A DNA stretch of 64,000 nt. Source: Vibrio hepatarius. Its GTDB lineage: Bacteria; Pseudomonadota; Gammaproteobacteria; Enterobacterales; Vibrionaceae. The stretch lies in contig NZ_JAHKPM010000067.1 of the NCBI RefSeq assembly GCF_018860525.1, forward strand, positions 48,061-112,060. The letters run 5' to 3'. The notes below the pieces were generated by a model, which was not told where the DNA came from, did not search any database, and worked only from the letters and a program-made list of their open reading frames with translations. Position numbers and translations under genes: made by a program. The number at the start of each line of letters is the position of its first letter. The first letter of the stretch is position 1. Below, piece after piece: positions 36,464-45,901 of this stretch.

Positions 36464-38011
36464 ATGACAGTGAAATATGGCGTGAAACGCCGGCTAGCGA
36501 TTCTTGCCGCTGCTTTACTTGGCGCGACGACAAGCAGTATCGCGGCAGAAAAACCCAATATCCTGGTCATTTGGGGTGATGATATTGGTCAAACCAATGT
36601 CAGTGCATACACATTTGGTTTAGTGGGCTACAAAACTCCCAACATTGATAGCATCGCAAAAGAAGGCATGATGTTCACTGACTACTATGGTGAGCAATCT
36701 TGTACCGCTGGCCGTGCCTCTTTTATTACTGGCCAAACGGTTTTAAGAACTGGATTGAGTAAAGTCGGGCTTCCTGGTGCCGATTTGGGTCTACAAGCAG
36801 AAGATGTGACTATTGCTGAATTACTAAAACCACTCGGTTATATGACGGGGCAGTTTGGTAAGAACCATTTAGGTGACAAAGATGAACACCTTCCTACTAA
36901 CCACGGTTTTGATGAATTTTTTGGTAACCTCTACCATTTGAATGCAGAAGAAGAGCCGGAAAATGTCGATTACCCGAAAGACCCAGAGTTTCGTAAGAAA
37001 TTTGGTCCTCGCGGCGTCATTAAGTCCTTTGCCGATGGCAAAATTGAAGATACTGGCCCATTAACGCGTAAGCGGATGGAAACCGTGGATGAAGAAACCT
37101 TAGATGCCGCGCTTGATTTTATGGATCGTTCGGTAAAAGCAGAGAAGCCTTTCTTTGTTTGGTGGAACGCGACTCGCATGCACTTTCGCACCCATGTTAA
37201 AGAAGATAACTTGGGCAAAACGGGCATCAGTTACTACGCTGACGCTATGGTAGAGCATGATAATCATGTTGGTCAGTTGTTGAAGAAAGTCGATGAGCTG
37301 GGCATCAAAGATAACACAATTGTGTTTTATTCTACGGATAACGGGCCTCACATGAATACGTGGCCTGATGCTGGTATTACGCCATTCCGTGGCGAGAAGA
37401 ATACTAACTGGGAAGGGGCATTCCGTGTTCCTGCCATGGTACGTTGGCCTGGTAAAGTCCAAGCCGGTAGTGTTTCAAATGAAATCATGCATCATATGGA
37501 TTGGATGCCAACCTTCCTAGCAGCAGCAGGTCAAAACGATGTAAAAGAGAAGCTTGTCAAAGGCGACTCTGTTGGCGGTACAAACTATAAGGTGCACCTT
37601 GATGGCTATAATTTCTTGCCTTACCTGACCGGTGAAGAGAGAAAAGGCCCTCGTGAAGAAGTATTTTATTTCTCCGATGATGGTGATTTAACCGCGCTTC
37701 GTTATAACAACTGGAAAATAGTCTTTTTGGAGCAGAGGGTAGAAGGTACTTTGCGTATCTGGGCGGAACCTTTTGTAGAGTTACGTTTACCAAAAATTTT
37801 CAATCTACGTATGGACCCATATGAAATCGCAGATATCACATCGAATACTTATTATGATTGGATGATAGATAGAGCATATATGTTGGTTCCAGCACAAACC
37901 TACGTTGGTAAATTCCTGGAAACGTTTAAAGAATTCCCACCAAGACAGAAAGCGGCGAGCTTTTCACTTGATCAAGTGATGGAAAAGTTGCAAGAAAGCC
38001 ATAATAAGTAA
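36464..38011 (+). CDS. Periplasmic sulfatase (CTAGR motif), paralogue of the divergent gene
   Basis: 515 residues from the ATG at 36464, which follows AGAGG and opens a normal signal peptide; an in-frame ATG at 36398 would place 22 extra residues ahead of it. WGDDIG, SCTAGRASFITG (C80 as formylglycine site), KNHLGDKDEHLPTNHGFDEF and STDNGPH are the sulfatase landmarks. It shares long identical blocks with the divergent sulfatase, so they arose by duplication. A terminator follows. Confidence 0.92.
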   Translation: MTVKYGVKRRLAILAAALLGATTSSIAAEKPNILVIWGDDIGQTNVSAYTFGLVGYKTPNIDSIAKEGMMFTDYYGEQSCTAGRASFITGQTVLRTGLSKVGLPGADLGLQAEDVTIAELLKPLGYMTGQFGKNHLGDKDEHLPTNHGFDEFFGNLYHLNAEEEPENVDYPKDPEFRKKFGPRGVIKSFADGKIEDTGPLTRKRMETVDEETLDAALDFMDRSVKAEKPFFVWWNATRMHFRTHVKEDNLGKTGISYYADAMVEHDNHVGQLLKKVDELGIKDNTIVFYSTDNGPHMNTWPDAGITPFRGEKNTNWEGAFRVPAMVRWPGKVQAGSVSNEIMHHMDWMPTFLAAAGQNDVKEKLVKGDSVGGTNYKVHLDGYNFLPYLTGEERKGPREEVFYFSDDGDLTALRYNNWKIVFLEQRVEGTLRIWAEPFVELRLPKIFNLRMDPYEIADITSNTYYDWMIDRAYMLVPAQTYVGKFLETFKEFPPRQKAASFSLDQVMEKLQESHNK

Positions 38012-38026
38012 ATACATCATTACTAA

Positions 38027-38053
38027 AAGGGGGCTATTTATGGCCCCCTTATT
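38027..38053 (+). terminator. Intrinsic terminator after sulfatase 2
   Basis: An 8-bp stem AAGGGGGC/GCCCCCTT is followed by a short AT-rich tract. Confidence 0.6.
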
Positions 38054-38160
38054 TGATCTTGATAATAGTTCCATCTTCACATTATGCAATTTATTGTATT
38101 TTAAAGGGAACTTCTTCTATCTTGGCTTGGGAAATAATAACAATTATTACAAGGGCAACT

Positions 38161-40485
38161 ATGATTCAGTGGGCAAAAGGTGGTAAGGCAGTAACGTGTC
38201 TATTCATGCTCATCATTATGTATATATTAGCGCAGCAAGTGCTCGCAGAAACCGCGCAATCAAGCCATTCTACCAGTCGTCTTAGCTATGTTGGCAGTCA
38301 GGCCTGTATTGACTGCCACCACAAAGAATCGCAGGCATGGAAAGGTTCTCACCATGACATGGCGATGAAACACGCCAATTCACAATCGGTATTAGGTGAC
38401 TTCAACGACCATATTTTTACTTTACAAGGTAAACCGAATCGTTTCTTCCGTAAGGGCGAAGAATATTGGGTTAATGTCCAAGGGCCTGACGGGAATTGGC
38501 ATGATTATAATGTCAGCTACACCTTTGGTTGGGAGCCACTGCAACAGTACATGGTGGAGTTTGAAGATGGAAGAGTACAATTGCTCCCGTTTGCATGGGA
38601 TTCAAGGCTAAAAGAACAGGGGGGACAACGTTGGTTCCACCTCTACCCAGATACCACTCCGACAGACGAATTCTATTGGACCAACTCAGGGCAAAACTGG
38701 AACTTCATGTGCGCTGATTGCCATTCAACCAATGTAGAAAAAAACTATAACGCGCAGTTAAATACCTATTCTACCACTTGGTCTGAGATTAATGTTGGTT
38801 GTGAAGCTTGTCATGGGCCAGCAAGTCAGCACATTGCATTGAGTAAATCCCAGAAGCCGTGGGATAGTGAAGAACAGAATTATGGTTTTGATCGAGATTT
38901 ATCTAAAGCCGTTAAAGAGTGGGTTGAAAAAGAAGGGCATAGTACGTTACAGCCTAAAGATATTACTATCACGCAGCAAGTGCAAACCTGTGCTCAATGC
39001 CACAGTCGCCGTACACAGCTTAACGAAATGGGTGACCATATCAATGGCGCTTTTCTTGATAGATATCGCCTGAGTTTAATTACTCCAGAACTTTATCATT
39101 TTGATGGACAAATCTATGACGAGGTATATGTTTATGGTTCTTTTTTACAATCAGAAATGGCGAAAAAAGGAGTAACTTGTACCAACTGTCACGATCCGCA
39201 TAGCGCTGATCTTAAGATCGATGAAGAGGCGGTATGTCTGCAATGCCACTCTGCATTTGATTATACGCCAGAAAAACACACTTATCATACCGCGAATACC
39301 AAAGCGTCAAAGTGTACCACTTGCCATATGCCTGAAACTACGTATATGGAGGTTGACCCACGACGTGATCATAGTTGGCATGTTCCTCGCCCTGACGTGA
39401 GTCAACATATTAATACGCCCAATGTCTGTACTTCTTGTCACGAAGATAAAACGTCTCAATGGGCCGATAAGCAAATCGGTCAGTGGTTCCCAAACTCTAC
39501 GCATCGTAACCAACGCCATTTTGCATTGGCATTCTATGCCGATTCAATTGGGCATAGCGGAGCGCCGGATGCCTTGGCATATTCTGCACAGGACTCTTCA
39601 TTAAGTGACATTATCCGTGCGTCAGCTTTAGAGCATATGAGTGGAAATACTGGTCAGAATACACTGGTTTCTCTGGCACGTTCTGTTAAGCATCAAAATG
39701 ACATGATACGCCTCGGTGCTATAGCGGGGTCTTCAGGTTATCCATTTAGCGATAGGTGGCAAATATTAGAGCCGCTTTTGAGCGATTCAGTACTGTCTGT
39801 TAGAGCAGAAGCGGCGGGCGCTTTGGTTCGTTATTATGTTGAGATGAATCCGCTTCAGCGCGAAAAAATCCAATCTCCACTCAATGACTATATGGATATT
39901 CAGAGGTTTAATTTGGATAGAGGTTTTGGCAGAACGAACCTTGCTAACGTCTATCGGGATCTTGGTGAAACGGCTAAAGCCATTGATTTTTATCAACAAG
40001 CGATTGACATTGAGCCTTACTTTGAAAATAGCTACGTCAATTTAGCCGATCTATATCGCTCGCAAGGTCATGATAGTAAAGCTATAGCGACACTTGTCGC
40101 CGGTATGAAAGCTCAACCCAAATCAAGTGCGTTACCTTACAGCGCAGGTTTAGCGTGGCTGAGACTTGAAGACAATACCAAAGCAGTTAAGTTTTTAAAA
40201 CAAGCTGCTGAGATCGCTGAGCATAATCCACATTACTGGTATGTTTATGGTCTTGCGCTAGAAAAAATTAATGTGGTGACAGCCAGTCAAGCACTTCATA
40301 CGGCCTATAAAGTTGGCGGTGATCCCCAGCATTTATACGCTGAATGTGAAGTATTAGCACGTAACTATAAAGCTGGCGGCATCGCGTTTGCGTTTGAAAA
40401 GTGTGTCAATCAACTGAGTAAACTTGTTCCCCCACAGGTTATTAAACAACTTAGAGCTCGAGTACCTAGTACTTGGGGCGGGTAG
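38161..40485 (+). CDS. Octahaem c-type cytochrome with C-terminal HEAT/TPR repeats
   Basis: 774 residues from the ATG at 38161; the frame is open 108 bp further upstream but without a ribosome site. A signal peptide ends near QQVLAETA. Eight CxxCH haem motifs occur: CIDCH, CADCH, CEACH, CAQCH, CTNCH, CLQCH, CTTCH and CTSCH. After the haem domain comes a HEAT-like stretch (~500-600) and TPRs (AKAIDFYQQAIDIEPYFENS). The C-terminal third is homologous to the TPR protein at 53.3 kb. It is probably a periplasmic electron carrier or oxidoreductase; its substrate is unknown. It lies between sulfatase 2 and the moxR operon. Confidence 0.88.
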   Translation: MIQWAKGGKAVTCLFMLIIMYILAQQVLAETAQSSHSTSRLSYVGSQACIDCHHKESQAWKGSHHDMAMKHANSQSVLGDFNDHIFTLQGKPNRFFRKGEEYWVNVQGPDGNWHDYNVSYTFGWEPLQQYMVEFEDGRVQLLPFAWDSRLKEQGGQRWFHLYPDTTPTDEFYWTNSGQNWNFMCADCHSTNVEKNYNAQLNTYSTTWSEINVGCEACHGPASQHIALSKSQKPWDSEEQNYGFDRDLSKAVKEWVEKEGHSTLQPKDITITQQVQTCAQCHSRRTQLNEMGDHINGAFLDRYRLSLITPELYHFDGQIYDEVYVYGSFLQSEMAKKGVTCTNCHDPHSADLKIDEEAVCLQCHSAFDYTPEKHTYHTANTKASKCTTCHMPETTYMEVDPRRDHSWHVPRPDVSQHINTPNVCTSCHEDKTSQWADKQIGQWFPNSTHRNQRHFALAFYADSIGHSGAPDALAYSAQDSSLSDIIRASALEHMSGNTGQNTLVSLARSVKHQNDMIRLGAIAGSSGYPFSDRWQILEPLLSDSVLSVRAEAAGALVRYYVEMNPLQREKIQSPLNDYMDIQRFNLDRGFGRTNLANVYRDLGETAKAIDFYQQAIDIEPYFENSYVNLADLYRSQGHDSKAIATLVAGMKAQPKSSALPYSAGLAWLRLEDNTKAVKFLKQAAEIAEHNPHYWYVYGLALEKINVVTASQALHTAYKVGGDPQHLYAECEVLARNYKAGGIAFAFEKCVNQLSKLVPPQVIKQLRARVPSTWGG

Positions 40486-40525
40486 AACCTGCGCTTAGCC
40501 ACAGTATAAATTCGTAAGGTATTAA

Positions 40526-40544
40526 GTTTATAACCAATAGTTAT
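40526..40544. promoter_or_regulatory. Shared dyad operator candidate, copy 2
   Basis: GTTTATAACCAATAGTTAT lies 55 bp before the moxR-like start and nearly repeats the sequence between the sulfatase genes. A common regulator, perhaps the LysR protein at 48.9 kb, is inferred. Confidence 0.5.
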
Positions 40545-40598
40545 AGAGCTTGTGAGTAGGATGTACACAGCCAAGATTATCCATATTAAGGAAATAGG

Positions 40599-41579
40599 AT
40601 GAACCACGCACAGCAAGCCATGAATGAATTAATCAAACAGACTGAAAAAAGTGTCATCGGACAAAGCCATGTGGTTCAGGCATTAGTGATAAGCTTGCTT
40701 ACCAACGGACATGTGCTGTTAGAAGGGCTTCCTGGTACGGCCAAAACGCGCTCAGTAAAGTCGTTAGCAGAGAGGCTTAATACCAGTTTTGGCCGTATTC
40801 AGTTCACGCCCGATTTATTGCCGTCAGATGTCACCGGAACAGAGGTGTATCAAGAACTCGAAGGTAAACCTCGGCTGACCTTTCAGGCGGGACCAATCTT
40901 TAACAGCATTGTGCTAGCCGATGAGGTGAACCGCGCACCGGCTAAAGTGCAAGCAGCCCTGCTTGAGGCGATGGCTGAAGGTACAATTACGGTTGGCGAT
41001 AAAACCCATGTACTGCCTGAACTGTTTATGGTGCTTGCAACGCAAAACCCAGTAGAGCAAGAGGGCACCTATCCATTGCCAGAAGCTCAGATGGACAGAT
41101 TCATCATGAAAGTCACGGTGGATTATCCACAAGATGAGGCCGAACGTGACATTGTTCGATTGGTACGCAGTGAAGAGACAAGTTCTCGATCTCAAGATAA
41201 GTCACAATCATGGCATATTGATCCTGACGTTGTTATTGAAGCCCGCCGTCAGCTGCCTAGCGTTGCCGTTTCTGAGTTAGTAGAAAATTACATTGTTGCT
41301 TTGGTGATGGCGACGCGTAAACCAGACCGGTACTCAGAATCAAACCTTCACAAATGGCTTGAAATTGGGGCTAGCCCTCGCGCATCTATTGCATTAGATA
41401 AGTGCTCAAGAGCTTATGCATGGTTACAGGGGCGTGACCACGTAACGCCAGATGATGTTCGCGCTATGGTTCCGTCCGTACTTGGCCACCGATTTTCTCT
41501 TTCTTATGATGCGTTGGCAGATGGAGTGGATCATCAACGTGTTGTTCAAGAGCTGCTTGATTACGTAGAAATTGGATAA
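40599..41579 (+). CDS. MoxR-family AAA+ ATPase
   Basis: 326 residues. Walker A GLPGTAKT near 45, Walker B IVLADEVNRAP near 105, sensor 1 VLATQNPVEQEGTYPLPEAQ and an arginine finger region QMDRF identify a MoxR ATPase. The C-terminal lid ends with LGHRFSLSYDA. MoxR proteins work with VWA-domain partners to assemble or mature enzymes and envelope complexes. It is the first gene of a six-gene operon; the next start is 12 bp after its stop. Confidence 0.95.
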   Translation: MNHAQQAMNELIKQTEKSVIGQSHVVQALVISLLTNGHVLLEGLPGTAKTRSVKSLAERLNTSFGRIQFTPDLLPSDVTGTEVYQELEGKPRLTFQAGPIFNSIVLADEVNRAPAKVQAALLEAMAEGTITVGDKTHVLPELFMVLATQNPVEQEGTYPLPEAQMDRFIMKVTVDYPQDEAERDIVRLVRSEETSSRSQDKSQSWHIDPDVVIEARRQLPSVAVSELVENYIVALVMATRKPDRYSESNLHKWLEIGASPRASIALDKCSRAYAWLQGRDHVTPDDVRAMVPSVLGHRFSLSYDALADGVDHQRVVQELLDYVEIG

Positions 41580-41591
41580 GCAGGAGAGATT

Positions 41592-42554
41592 ATGGCACAG
41601 CCAACGATTGTTCCTCAGAATCAAGGACTTGATCCTCGTTTGTATTGTGAATATTCACGTTTAGTGCGTTTACAAGCACAAGTAACTTCTTTTAGTTTAC
41701 TGCCTCACTTGAATTCAGGTAGCGTGTTATCGGGGCGGCATAATTCACTTTTTCGAGGTCGAGGCTTGAATTTTGAAGAATTACGCCACTATCAATTAGG
41801 TGATGATATTCGAAACCTTGACTGGAAAGTCACGATGCGCACCGGTAAACCCCATGTGCGCAGCTATACAGAAGAAAAAGATCGTAATGTGATCATTTGT
41901 GTCGATCAACGAAGTGGGATGTTTTTTTCTTCTACCCAAGTCATGAAATCTGTTGTGGCTGCTGAAGTGGCCGCTATGTGTGGCTGGCGAGTGTTAAAAG
42001 ATTCTGACCGGGTTGGTTTTATTATTGCCTCAGATACTCTGTTATATCAAAGTAAAGCGCAGCGTTCCCAGCATGATCTACTGGCTCAACTTAAGCGATT
42101 ATCACAAGCGAACCAGGCTCTAAATGTCAACTCACGAAATTCAGACAACGTCAGCTTTGGCCAGTGGATTGCGCTGATAAAACGAATGAAGCTGAAACAG
42201 TCGACTTATATCATTATAAGCGATTGGAGGGACTGCGAAGAGCATCACCTTGATCACTTAAAGCAATTGCAGCAACACAACGATGTGCTTGCGGTGACGA
42301 TAAGTGATCCTTTAGAGCAATCTTTACCCCAAGATTTAGCCAACATTAATTGGGTGATTGGGGATGGTTACCACCAGTTAAATCTCGATAGTCAAGCCAA
42401 AGTTTCAATGGCAAGAGCCAGTTTAGAAGAAAAAACACAAACGCAGCGAAAGTCACTAGTTGAGTTAATGGCAATGAAAAGGCTCCCTCATATTGAGTTG
42501 AATACATCAGGTGAGCATATTGCTCAATTTCAAAAGTTGGTGGGAGGCAGATAG
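41592..42554 (+). CDS. DUF58 domain protein (MoxR-associated)
   Basis: 320 residues. The DUF58 signature FEELRHYQLGDDIRNLDWKV near 60 and HVRSYTEEKDR are followed by a VWA-like fold with ICVDQRSGMFF. It is the usual second gene of moxR operons and lies directly between moxR and a DUF4381 gene, whose ATG abuts its stop codon. Confidence 0.93.
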   Translation: MAQPTIVPQNQGLDPRLYCEYSRLVRLQAQVTSFSLLPHLNSGSVLSGRHNSLFRGRGLNFEELRHYQLGDDIRNLDWKVTMRTGKPHVRSYTEEKDRNVIICVDQRSGMFFSSTQVMKSVVAAEVAAMCGWRVLKDSDRVGFIIASDTLLYQSKAQRSQHDLLAQLKRLSQANQALNVNSRNSDNVSFGQWIALIKRMKLKQSTYIIISDWRDCEEHHLDHLKQLQQHNDVLAVTISDPLEQSLPQDLANINWVIGDGYHQLNLDSQAKVSMARASLEEKTQTQRKSLVELMAMKRLPHIELNTSGEHIAQFQKLVGGR

Positions 42555-43097
42555 ATGGCAGAGTTACATAATCCTCCTAGTACTTATATTTTACGTGAAC
42601 TTCATGATGTGGCTGTTCCCGAGAGTGTTAGCTGGCTCCCTCAGACCATTGGCTGGAAAACTTTGGCTGTTTTGGGGGTTGCACTATTAATGTATTGGTT
42701 ATACCGCAAAGCTATTCAATGGTGGGTTAATCGTTATCGCAGTGAGGCAATACGAGCGATTTTACAATTACAGTCTGGTGATGTTAATCAGCCTCAAGAG
42801 CTGTTTTCAATTCTAAAAATTGTCCTTATTTATCTTGATAATACTAATGGCCCTTTGTACGAAGAAAAATTTCTGCAAAAACTGGATGAGTTAAACCCTA
42901 ATGGTGCTTACTTTGATGATGACATATCAAAACGTTGGGTTAAGAGTGTTTTTAACCCGACTATTCAACTGGAACCATCAGAATGCTTGTTGCTAACTAA
43001 ACGTGCAATTACGTGGGTAAAACATCATGATAATAAAGTCAAAATACCAACATTGCTAAATACGGTTCGACGGTGTTCGGGAGGAGATAATGAATGA
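42555..43097 (+). CDS. DUF4381 domain membrane protein
   Basis: 180 residues. The N-terminal segment LHDVAVPESVSWLPQTIGW and one transmembrane helix (~32-50) are typical of DUF4381 proteins found between DUF58 and VWA genes. The last 8 bp overlap the next gene. Confidence 0.88.
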   Translation: MAELHNPPSTYILRELHDVAVPESVSWLPQTIGWKTLAVLGVALLMYWLYRKAIQWWVNRYRSEAIRAILQLQSGDVNQPQELFSILKIVLIYLDNTNGPLYEEKFLQKLDELNPNGAYFDDDISKRWVKSVFNPTIQLEPSECLLLTKRAITWVKHHDNKVKIPTLLNTVRRCSGGDNE

Positions 43098-44190
43098 GTT
43101 TCTCAGCGTATTAGCGACTGTATCGAATGCTGAATTTGAACACCCGTGGTGGTTTTTAGTACTCCCTTTACCTGTTTTAATCTATTACTTCGTTCCTGCA
43201 TACCGTACCAAGCAGACGGCGATTAAAGTGCCCTTCTTCAGCCAGCTAGTGAATGCGATCGGCGAGCCACCCAAACAAGGTGCGAGCCAACTTTCCCCTA
43301 GTTGGTGGCAGAGAGCAACCTTAATTTTGTCTTGGTTATTGATTGTTACCGCTATGGCTAAACCAACCATTTTAGGTCCGCCACAAGTTCGTGAAAGTTT
43401 AGGTCGAGACGTCATGGTGGTGGTGGATTTGTCAGGTTCGATGGCAGAGCAAGACTTTATGTCAAAAGCGGGGGCCAAAATCTCTCGTCTTGATGCGGTA
43501 AAAGAGGTTCTTACTGATTTTGTGAAAACACGTCAAGGTGATCGGCTTGGTTTGATTCTGTTTGGTGATGCTGCGTTTGTTCAAACACCATTTACCTCAG
43601 ATCAACAAGTATGGCTTGATCTACTAACACAAACAGATGTTGCGATGGCAGGGCAGAGTACTCATTTAGGTGATGCCATTGGCTTGGCAATAAAAGTCTT
43701 TGATCAAAGTGAACCGCTGGAAGTTGAAGGTAAAAACAAGCGTGAAAAGCTTGCTATAGTGCTTACTGATGGTAATGATACAGGCAGTTTTGTTGAGCCG
43801 ATTGATGCCGCGAAAGTGGCGAAGGCGAAAGGGGTACGTATTCATGTGATTGCCATGGGAAACCCCAAAACAGTCGGAGAAACAGCTCTAGATACAGACA
43901 CTATAGAGCGCATCGCAAAAGAATCAGGTGGTGAGGCGTTTGAGGCATTAAATCGTGATGAACTTGCCAAGGCTTATGCCCAAATTGGGGAGCTGGAACC
44001 GCAGCTTTATGAAAGTACTGCCTATCGGCCAAAGCAAAGTATCCATCAGTATTTAATGGCTTGGGTTGTGATCATGTACTTAATGGCATTTTCTTTAGCG
44101 ACCTTGAGACGTAAGCAAGTTATGGCAAAAAGATCTGTTTCTTCTCGGCAAGATAAAGAGAGCAAGGTAGCGGGGGAAAAACATGTTTGA
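43090..44190 (+). CDS. BatA-like membrane-anchored VWA protein
   Basis: 366 residues. N-terminal helices (~18-35, ~75-95), a periplasmic von Willebrand A domain with complete MIDAS (DLSGS near 117, then T and D in LTDGND), and a C-terminal helix (~318-338). Similar to BatA of Bacteroides aerotolerance operons. It overlaps both neighbours by 8 bp. Confidence 0.93.
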   Translation: MNEFLSVLATVSNAEFEHPWWFLVLPLPVLIYYFVPAYRTKQTAIKVPFFSQLVNAIGEPPKQGASQLSPSWWQRATLILSWLLIVTAMAKPTILGPPQVRESLGRDVMVVVDLSGSMAEQDFMSKAGAKISRLDAVKEVLTDFVKTRQGDRLGLILFGDAAFVQTPFTSDQQVWLDLLTQTDVAMAGQSTHLGDAIGLAIKVFDQSEPLEVEGKNKREKLAIVLTDGNDTGSFVEPIDAAKVAKAKGVRIHVIAMGNPKTVGETALDTDTIERIAKESGGEAFEALNRDELAKAYAQIGELEPQLYESTAYRPKQSIHQYLMAWVVIMYLMAFSLATLRRKQVMAKRSVSSRQDKESKVAGEKHV

Positions 44191-45901
44191 CTTACTGTAT
44201 TTAGAGCCGTTTTTTACTCAGTTTCATTTTATTCGCCCATTGTGGTTATCGGCATTTATCCCTATGTTTTTATTGCTTTTGTTAAGATGGAGAGAAGAGA
44301 GTAAACCTAATTGGAAAGACATATTACCGGAGCACTTACGCCAAGCTTTGACTATAGGAGAACACGGCTGGCGTAAACAATTACCCCTTAAACTGTTAGC
44401 GGTAATTATTGGCTTAGCCATCATCACTTGTGCAGGACCAAGCTGGCAGCGTCAAGCCTCACCTTTTGGCGAAGATAAGGCATCTATGTTGGTAGTAATG
44501 GATAACAGCGATTCTATGCTGCAAAAAGATCTGCCTCCAAGTCGTTTAGAGCGCTCCAAGCAAAAGGTTCGTGATTTATTAGCAGCAAGAAAAGGAGGGA
44601 GTACAGGGCTTGTTGTTTATTCAGGCTCAGCACATGTTGCTATGCCTATTACTCGAGATAGACAGGTATTTGCTCCATTCCTTGCCGCTATCACACCAGA
44701 GATCATGCCAGCTGAGGGAAAGATGGCGGAAAAAGCACTCCCCCTGATTGATCAGCAATTGAAGGGACAGCTTGGTTCAACAGTGCTTTTGGTCACTGAT
44801 GGTGTTAACCCGACAACGATCGAAGCGTATAAAGTTTATTTTGCTGATAAACCTTATCAGCTTTTGATTCTGGCTGCTGGTAATGCTGAGCTTGTGTCAG
44901 ATCGTCCTATCGATTTACATTCACTACGCCAACTTGCCAGCGTGACATCTGGTCATCTAGTTGAAGTAACGGTTGATAGTTCCGACATCAATGCCTTAAG
45001 CCACTATATTGAGCGTAACATGCAACTGAATGGCGAATCTTCCATGCCATGGGAAGATATGGGGTATAAGCTGTTACTCCCTATCATGGTGCTGATGTTG
45101 TTCTGGTTTCGAAAAGGTTGGCTAGTCCAATGGTGCTTGATTGTCGTCATCACGACAACTGTATTTTTTCCTCAGCAAGTCAAAGCGGAGACAGTTTCAC
45201 TAAAAGCAGATATTCCCGAGGTAGTTAAAGAGGTGACGACTTGGGACAAAGTGTCTCAATGGTGGTGGGATTTATGGCTGACACCTAACCAGCAAGGGCA
45301 GCGTTTGTTTAATCAAAATGAATATTTAGAAGCGGCAAAGCACTTTACCGATCCACTAAGAAAAGGAACCGCTTATTATTATGCAGCTGAGTATAAACTC
45401 GCTCACAGTACATTTTTGGAAATGCAGAATGCTCCGTCAAAAGCGCGCAGAGAATTAGGTTTATATAATGTGGCAAGCACGCTTGCGCGTCAGCGTGAAT
45501 ATTTAGCTGCGCGCGATATATTGCAGTCACTTGCTGACAAAGAAGAGCTAGACAGCCACCTAAGAAATGATGTTGAGCATAACCTGATTGTGATTAAAGG
45601 AATTGTCAAAGAAATAAACCAAATGAGCGAAAGCCAAGCAGGAACAGAGAATGATGCATCAAAAGAACTGGGTGATAATCCACAGACAGCAGAAGGGGCA
45701 GATGAAAAAACTTCTGCTGAATTAATGATTAATGAGACGTTAAGTGCCGACGAGATCCTTGCAGATGAAACCATTGCCAATAAATGGCTAAAAGGGGTAG
45801 AAGCAGATCCTAAATACTTCTTACAGGCTAAGTTCCAGATTCAGTTGCGTGAAACAACAGTAATTACCAGCAATGCTACCATAGAGGGGCAAGCGCAATG
45901 A
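44183..45901 (+). CDS. VWA-TPR membrane protein (BatB/BatC-like fusion)
   Basis: 572 residues. N-terminal helices, a VWA domain with MIDAS DNSDS (~108) and TDG, a transmembrane pair at ~300-340, then a TPR-like region (~370-480: GQRLFNQNEYLEAAKHF) and a low-complexity acidic tail. It corresponds to BatB and BatC fused in one chain. It overlaps the BatD-like gene by 4 bp (ATGA). Confidence 0.9.
   Translation: MFDLLYLEPFFTQFHFIRPLWLSAFIPMFLLLLLRWREESKPNWKDILPEHLRQALTIGEHGWRKQLPLKLLAVIIGLAIITCAGPSWQRQASPFGEDKASMLVVMDNSDSMLQKDLPPSRLERSKQKVRDLLAARKGGSTGLVVYSGSAHVAMPITRDRQVFAPFLAAITPEIMPAEGKMAEKALPLIDQQLKGQLGSTVLLVTDGVNPTTIEAYKVYFADKPYQLLILAAGNAELVSDRPIDLHSLRQLASVTSGHLVEVTVDSSDINALSHYIERNMQLNGESSMPWEDMGYKLLLPIMVLMLFWFRKGWLVQWCLIVVITTTVFFPQQVKAETVSLKADIPEVVKEVTTWDKVSQWWWDLWLTPNQQGQRLFNQNEYLEAAKHFTDPLRKGTAYYYAAEYKLAHSTFLEMQNAPSKARRELGLYNVASTLARQREYLAARDILQSLADKEELDSHLRNDVEHNLIVIKGIVKEINQMSESQAGTENDASKELGDNPQTAEGADEKTSAELMINETLSADEILADETIANKWLKGVEADPKYFLQAKFQIQLRETTVITSNATIEGQAQ

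Noticed and set aside
38053..38160. Upstream ATG for the octahaem cytochrome
   Set aside because: The extra residues precede a good signal peptide, and no ribosome site supports this start.
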